From NCBI GenBank assembly GCA_023653785.1, contig JAMKCH010012627.1, positions 1 to 64,000 on the forward strand: a stretch of 64,000 nt of DNA, written 5' to 3'. Positions 57,933-64,000 of this stretch are shown piece by piece. The DNA is from Ophioderma brevispina (lineage: Eukaryota > Echinodermata > Ophiuroidea > Amphilepidida > Ophiodermatidae). Position 1 is the stretch's first letter; the number at the start of each line of letters is the position of its first letter. A model generated the notes under the pieces. It had not been told where the DNA came from and searched no databases. It saw only the letters and a program-made list of their open reading frames with translations. Both the position numbers and the translations under genes were made by a program.

Positions 57933-59347
57933 CTGTTATTTTTAAAAGTATCCAAATAAGACTGGGTTTTCATTTGTTTGCACACAAAGAATTACATAAT
58001 ATGGGGTTGTATGCTTGCATATTAGGTAGAATTTTAATTACTGTATACGTTTGACCGAATTATGTATTATTTTAACAAATTTAACTATTTTTTTTTACTT
58101 TGAAATGGGTTTTGTTCTTAGATAACAGTAGGTTAGTATGATTGACCACATTTTAAAGGCATTTTTGTTTATCAAAACGATTCTTGGGCCTTATATTTCA
58201 CTGGATAAAGAGGAAAATATGAACTTTCTTTCAAAATCGGAATTTTGATGGGGTAAATTGGGGGCGGCAAAGTTGTCGATCGGTCATCCACATGAGGGGA
58301 AATATTACATTTGAAAGCGAGATTGTAACTGAAGCATGTTGAAGATGAACATTTATGTTCGAGGGAGAAAACGCACACTCACGCACACACACACACTATT
58401 TTAGACTGCAAGAGCAGTATAAGGAGCCTGAAGACCATATCATGGAGAGGTAGGCATACGTCTTAGCTCCACACGCGCTTTTCTTAAAGCCAATAACAGC
58501 ACTTTTTTGAAGATGGCCCGCAATATTCCAGATATATTGAGATTTTTGCAGAGTTGCATTGGTAATTGACTTGTAAAAAATGCCTGCGAATGGTATTGAT
58601 CAAAACTGTCGCAAAAGGAATTTTGTAATTACAATAATTAATATCGGAGATAACCGATAATAATTTAACGGCTGTTGGAAGCGTTAGCGTCCTTGCAATA
58701 TGAAATAGACGGGAAATTGCGCCATGGACGTGTCAACGCTCATCCTTAAGTTGTTCCGTCGGTTCAGAAAGTCAAGTTAGAAGTCGGTTTCGTGAGGGGA
58801 CACAATTTCATCAGGGACGGACATAAATTTGGCTTTTCCAGCTCCGCCATTAAAGTACAATCAGGGATCCCGGTTTTAATTACAAAATCGTTTATTTTAT
58901 GACAAATACGCATTTTTTAGCAAACCCACTCGCAGGTATAGACATTACCTACCCAACACAACTGTAGAGATATCGGGGTTCAAATTTGAAAATCAGGGGC
59001 ACTCTTCCAAAGTGTGCTGTTATTGCTTTAAGGTTGGATCATTGGCAAAGGCGACGGGGCCCAGATCCCGGCCCAGACCGTTTTGAAATTGTAAAAAAAT
59101 GTTGGCACTGATGAAAGAAACATACCAATTTTAATTTCTTCCAACATGTCCAAAAGGCGTTTTAGAGATATTTCGCCTAATGTAATTTATGAGTAGTTGA
59201 TTGAGTTGTATTTCCAATAACGGTCATTTAGATTTAATATTCGTGACCAGGCCTAGCCTTGAGTCAAGTGTGTGTGTGACCGTTCGATATCATGTTCGAT
59301 ATGCGTAAGAGCGCCCTCCTACCGTTAAGTCTTAGAATACGACTATT
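57933..59347. other. Upstream intron of the Calx-beta gene
   Basis: No further exon of the gene or other feature is recognised. A short (AC)n tract lies at 58378-58396. Confidence 0.4.
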
Positions 59348-60058
59348 GTCTAGAGGATTATCAAAAATCGTGCACTTTGTGATAGAATTGTAACACTTGG
59401 CACACACTTAATATGGACCATAACTCAACATTTCAAAACGGGACCCCAGCTGGATTCGACCTGTGGCGACCATGGCGGTCATTTTTCAAAATGGCCGCCA
59501 TTCTTATTTTCAAAGTCTCATATTTCCGTTAATAACACCGATACGAATTTGATTTTTGTGTCTATACCTATGTTTTCAAGGTCAAGGAATCCAAATAAAA
59601 AAAAAAAAAAAAAAAAATGGTTCTCAATTTGATTTCACATCTTTGGAATGTACTCCTCAACCCACGGGAGTGTGTCATTGCTCCACACTCAAAACAAGCA
59701 AACAAATATAAAACAATATTAACTTAAACACAGTTATTTAATTAAAGGTGATTCTTCCTCATATGATAATATATCAATTAATAATCATTCTATATGCTAT
59801 TGCTTATAGTCTAGAGGATTATCAAAAATCGTGCACTTTGTGATAGAATTGTAACACTTGGCACACACTTAATATGGACCATAACTCAACATTTCAAAAC
59901 GGGACCCCAGCTGGATTCGACCTGTGGCGACCATGGCGGTCATTTTTCAAAATGGCCGCCATTCTTATTTTCAAAGTCTCATATTTCCGTTAATAACACC
60001 GATACGAATTTGATTTTTGTGTCTATACCTATGTTTTCAAGGTCAAGGAATCCAAATA
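59348..60058. repeat. Exact 250-bp direct duplication
   Basis: 59348-59597 and 59809-60058 are identical by eye over 250 bp (GTCTAGAGGATTATC... to ...GGAATCCAAATA). The first copy runs into an A run (59598-59617) where the second continues into unrelated sequence. 190 bp of other sequence lie between. The repeat contains 'aatggccgcca', also seen in the 41058 element. Confidence 0.9.
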
Positions 60059-60910
60059 CGACATATTTTAAATATCTTGTGTCCGCCATTTTGTTTTCCA
60101 ATATGGCCGCCAACTTGCACCAAAATTGACATATCTCTTTATAATTTTATTTGAAATAATAATATTGATTGATTTTTGTGTCTATACCTGTGTTTTAAGA
60201 GTCAAAGAATCTAAATATAATATACGTTTTGATATCTGGTGTCAGCCATGTTGGTTTCGAATATGGCCGCCAATTGACACTATAATATCTTTGTTCAAAA
60301 TATTGATACGGACTTGCTTTTGTGTCGGTACTTATGTTATTAATCCAATCATGCCAGTGTTGTTAATGTAAGTATGTACTTTCACGTTTTCACTATTATA
60401 ATGTTTAGCATTAGTATAGTGTTGCATGTATAGTGTAGTATGTAGTGTACATAAATAATATTGCACAATTAACAAGGCATTAAAATAACAAAGATATTTC
60501 ACATAAAATGATACCAAACTTGAGGGCCTACTGTCGAAGGAGGACTCCACAGATGAATGTCCGAATGTTTCTTCCATTATTGAGAGGTTAGTATGATCAT
60601 GTATCACCATGGGATTCCTGAAAAAAGTAGCACTAATAGTGAAAGCGGAGGCTATTTACTCAGAAAGGTAGAGATTGAAAACATCCCACCAACAAAAACC
60701 CAACTCAGCCCAGCCATCTGTTGCGAGTAGGTATGGTGGCAGGTCATATATGGGGCCAAGCAATAATAAGCCACCATAGTTCCCAAGTCCAGCAGACTTT
60801 GTGTGGCTTGGAAGCATCCAATGCGCATTGGAAGATGAACTGCAATATTAGTAGCACAATGTGTTGGAACATGACTCTCTTTTTGCCCCCGATATTTGCC
60901 GTATTTTCTC
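60059..60910. other. Unassigned intron stretch
   Basis: 60059-60300 holds decayed further copies of the 'atggccgcca' and 'gtgtctatacct' words from the preceding repeat. No exon or RNA gene is recognised. Confidence 0.4.
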
Positions 60911-60914
60911 TTAA

Positions 60915-61444
60915 AGGGAATTAGCAGCCGATAATAAGCGAATCGAACAAATGTGGAGAATTGGATGTTTTTAACTTATATACAGGATAAATGTGTACAA
61001 TTCATTAAACGGCTTGAATGTAAAATACACCCAAATATGACAAAAATGAAGTATTTGAGGAAAATTTGTCATACGTTTCCTGCAAATAGACCTAGCGACG
61101 GCATCTCAAAATCTGCACTGAAAACAGCTGATTGTGGTTTAACAATAGTACAGAATAACAAATATCATCATGTTTGTGTTTGAGGTCAAATTTTAATTGA
61201 TCAATATCACCCGCTGAAAATCTGTGATATTCACCGTGAAAGCTTTTTTGATCTCAGTCGAATGTTGATACCGCACGTATAGAAATTGACAGAATGCAGT
61301 AAAAAGTACTGCCTTGTCTTAATACGCGGATTTCAATCCACCCACTTGCAAGGTTATGTTCGCATAGCCTGCAATAACAAAAATATAAAAATATGAATTT
61401 TGATGATTTTTTCGATGTTTCGTATTAGCAATCGCTGCTAATCC

Positions 61445-61445
<1 letters not shown>
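60915..61445. mobile_element. TTAA-flanked MITE, second family
   Basis: Left end AGGGAATTAGCAGCCGAT, right end ATCGCTGCTAATCCC, with TTAA at 60911-60914 and 61446-61449. The inner right end 'gaattttgatgattttttcga' resembles the other TTAA MITE family ('gatttttgatgattttttcga'), suggesting distant relation. 531 bp, no transposase. A long A run follows. Confidence 0.75.

Positions 61446-61447
<2 letters not shown>

Positions 61448-61475
<28 letters not shown>
61448..61475. repeat. Poly-A tract
   Basis: A run of A bases directly after the TTAA of the preceding element. Confidence 0.8.
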
Positions 61476-61779
61476 TGTCAACTTGGGTTGGGAGGCGTGG
61501 AGCATTCTCTATCAATGCACCCCTCCCTATCCCCACAATTATGTTTGGTTCTTGTAGGGTGGAAGACAAAATTTGTCCGATATCAACATTGTTCAGGGGG
61601 GGGGAAGTTTGGAAGTCGGCCTATAAAAGTGTTCCAACACTTTTGGCGGAGATTGTGATGATTCTTCAACCTGCTGGTGAATCCTGTCGCACAATCATCA
61701 GTGTGGATTACGAAAGGATGCCGAGGACATTGTTATACATATGGGTCCTTGTCTGAATTGAAGTGACGACGCGCTATAC

Positions 61780-62125
61780 CCAGTGCCGTCTTTCAGTTGT
61801 AGTGGGCGATTGTGGGTCTAGAGCTAGGGTGTTGCCTCTGGCGTAAAATTTACCATCAAAATTCCCGGGTTCGAATCCCGGTTGGGGTTCGGGGCACTTG
61901 GCTGTATTTATTCGGGTACTACCAATTCTGGATTTTGATCGTAATACCAGCCTTTGATTAAATACAATACCGGTTCTCCTCCATGGTTTCCTTGGAATTG
62001 GGCAAATGATCATGAAAGCATCCCGTCCCTCGGAGGGGACGTTTTAACCGTCGGTCCCGTGTACAGAGAGTCAACACTGTACATGTACATCGCAGTCAGT
62101 GTCCGATAAGAGTAGGGGGAAATTG
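61780..62125 (+). mobile_element. tRNA-derived SINE
   Basis: A perfect B-box GGTTCGAATCC lies at about 61868; the A-box is mutated ('gtgggtctagagctagg'). The tail has 'ctcggaggggacgttttaac', 'cgtcggtcccgtgt', 'gagtcaa' and 'gataagagtaggg', matching the tail of the SINE at 44849-45350. The shared tail suggests related SINEs with different tRNA heads. Confidence 0.75.
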
Positions 62126-62209
62126 AGATATTTCCACAAACATAACTTTAATGTTCACATGTGTGATTTTAAGTATAGAGGTAAGAAGTGTAACATGCAT
62201 CAATGTATA

Positions 62210-62345
62210 AATTGATATTGCCTAACCTACAGAAGTAAAATCTCCTACCTGGTTTTATAATTAAGTACTATTCCATGAAAATAGATTATTTATATTTCAT
62301 TTTGACGATTGAAGTATGTGTTTTAAACTGTGTCAATAAATATTC
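62210..62345 (+). repeat. Repeat segment also found at 63785-63925
   Basis: Shared landmarks: 'gcctaa.cctacagaagtaaaatctc.tacct.gtttt', 'aaatagat', 'ttgaagtatgtgttttaaact' and 'caataaatattc'. Non-coding. Confidence 0.7.
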
Positions 62346-63169
62346 AAATCAATTTATTCAAGCCAAAACAAAATTCCACAAGAAATTTATGTAACAACAT
62401 ATAACGATTACGATGTGAAAATAATTAATTGAACACATTGGAGAAGAACTACGATGCTTAGGACCTCCACTGGACACTCTGGGAGCTTATAGAGGTGGAG
62501 CCCCTTACTTAAGGTAACTTACTTAAACTTACACATACAATGATGAACATTATAAGCGTTCAAGGAAAATATAGGAGAAAATTTTGAATGCGGGAATACA
62601 AACGAGTCAAAATAGAGTGACACTAAAATTTAAAGACGCGATTAAGGGAGTACCAAATGACCGAAGTTGCAAAAGAAGTTTTTAAAGACAAAAACCGTAC
62701 ACATAATTACATACACACAAACTTATAAATACGCCATACATACGACTTATCCCATTAAAAACATACTAGACTACATGTACACATACACAAACGTTATAAC
62801 CCAACCTACCATCTAATATCGCACCTTGGACGTAACACATAAGTACATGCATGGGTGCATCACATTTATGTACGTATGCACCAGGCATGTTAAGTCAAAC
62901 AAAAAGTTGTGAAGAAAAGAAAGTGAGGATATTGGTCCATCAATTTACTCAGGGTGTAAAAAGGCTTCGGCAGCTGTAGAAGGAGTGCGGTAAACGAGAT
63001 TATATGAGAAAAAAAAGATAGATGGGGAGTGAGAAGAAATGGAGGGGCCCTTTGTTATTTTAATGTAACTTTAAATATATTTACGCATTCAGATGATCTG
63101 TTTTAGTTGAGGAGGGGAGTCAAAGTAAAGGCCCTCCTTTCTTTTCTCTTCCCCTTAACTATGTCATTA
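62346..63169. other. Unassigned stretch
   Basis: Contains ACATACA-type low complexity (62700-62790). 'ttttaatgtaactttaaatatattta' near 63057 recurs near 63950. No gene is seen. Confidence 0.4.
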
Positions 63170-63773
63170 TTCTGAATATTTGGAAAATTTGGTATGGATG
63201 GAAAGCGTAAGTAACGTAATACATATAATCAAAACAAGTTGAAAATTTGTCCACAATTTGTTGAGTATTTTGCCCTTTTAATTTCCCGCCCAATAGCTTA
63301 CTCTAAAACGATTCCGACAAATCCCACATCGCAGGCAAAATGGTGGACGTTAAGTGATGACCATCCATATTTACGTCGTTGTGACCATCATATCCCAGTT
63401 TTGCCACTCAATAATAATTAAACCAACGAAATGAAAACAAAATATTTAGTCTGTAACTTTTGTTTCTAATTTTATTATTACTTTCATTATCCATCAATCT
63501 ACAGTGTCAGCAATAACATCGAGTAACACGATGTTTTTGGTCATCACTTTGACGGTCACGAGTTTGGGCGCTTGTTTGATCAATGAAACCGTGGCGAAAA
63601 ATCCGCCCGTTTTTCTTCGTATTCAAAAAAAAGCAAAACTTAAATGCTCTATTTTGGTAATTTTACATCAAAATTTTATATTTTTTCGGGAATTCGTGGA
63701 TGTATGTAACAATAGTTTTATGAAATGTCAAGTCAACCGATCTTGACAAAAATCTTGACATATTTCCTTTAAG
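63170..63773 (+). repeat. Dispersed repeat, copy near the right end
   Basis: It aligns with 4079-4729 over its full length in the same orientation (see that entry for landmarks). Together with 2012-2307 it shows that both ends of the window carry the same repeat family, about 59 kb apart. Confidence 0.75.
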
Positions 63774-63784
63774 CTTAGGCATAC

Positions 63785-64000
63785 CAGTTTGCCTAAACCT
63801 ACAGAAGTAAAATCTCGTACCTCGTTTTGAAAAGAATTAACTAATTCAAGGAAATAGATCCAACTTTATAGTTAATTTTGTTACGCTTGAAGTATGTGTT
63901 TTAAACTGGGCAAATAAAATATTCTAAACTATGGCGGATGCCATTTGTTTTTTCAATGTAACTTTAAATATATTTTACCATTCGATTCTCTGTTAGACAT
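63785..64000 (+). repeat. Second copy of the 62210 repeat segment, running to the window end
   Basis: 63785-63925 matches 62210-62345. 63950-63990 matches the 'tttaatgtaactttaaatatattt' segment at 63050-63080. The same segments occur in the same order with the 63170 repeat between them, so this may be a larger repeat unit cut off by the window edge. Confidence 0.6.

Noticed and set aside
61475..61756. 93-codon plus-strand open frame
   Set aside because: It directly follows a poly-A tract, has no domain, and shows no splice sites or Calx-beta words.

Overview
The window is animal nuclear DNA: AT-rich, with GT-AG introns, no bacterial-style operons, and dense layers of transposable-element debris. 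The mix of Calx-beta membrane gene, tRNA-derived SINEs, a DIRS-type retroelement with an SGNH hydrolase domain and many foldback MITEs suggests a marine invertebrate, possibly a deuterostome; this is inference, and the species cannot be named from the sequence.

One protein-coding gene is well supported. It lies on the minus strand between 57932 and 23661. Eleven exons can be read, all joined by phase-1 introns with good GT/AG borders. They encode the C-terminal 669 or so residues of a single-pass membrane protein: five Calx-beta modules, each made from a short exon (102-144 bp) plus a long exon (231-258 bp), then one exon with a transmembrane helix and a 43-residue cytoplasmic tail. The 5' end lies beyond base 64000, so 57933-64000 is read as intron. 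No other gene is supported; nearly all other open frames are chance or transposon frames.

Layout. 1-2010: AGGTCA-rich tandem repeat. 2012-4730: copies of a repeat that recurs at 63170-63773. 4778-5724: long inverted-repeat element. About 7040-12600: decayed plus-strand DIRS/Ngaro-like tyrosine-recombinase retrotransposon (gag, RT-RNase H, YR, SGNH hydrolase) whose recombinase is split by about 1.4 kb of DNA bordered by two large hairpins. 12637-12815: first copy of a CCGGTGTG-ended MITE. 13934-15217: minus-strand LINE fragment in a probable DNA-transposon shell. 18499-18781: hAT MITE with an exact 8-bp target duplication. 19.1-23.2 kb: scattered inverted repeats. 23661-57932: the Calx-beta gene, its introns filled with foldback elements, SINEs, LINE fragments and MITEs. 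58-64 kb: an exact 250-bp duplication, a TTAA-flanked MITE, a SINE and terminal repeat copies.

The window's main interest is the regular two-exon modular structure of the gene and the concentration of short inverted-repeat elements, several with exact target-site duplications (TTAA, 8-bp hAT, TA). I did not find a convincing new multi-gene system; the least explained structure is the hairpin-bordered insertion in the DIRS recombinase.
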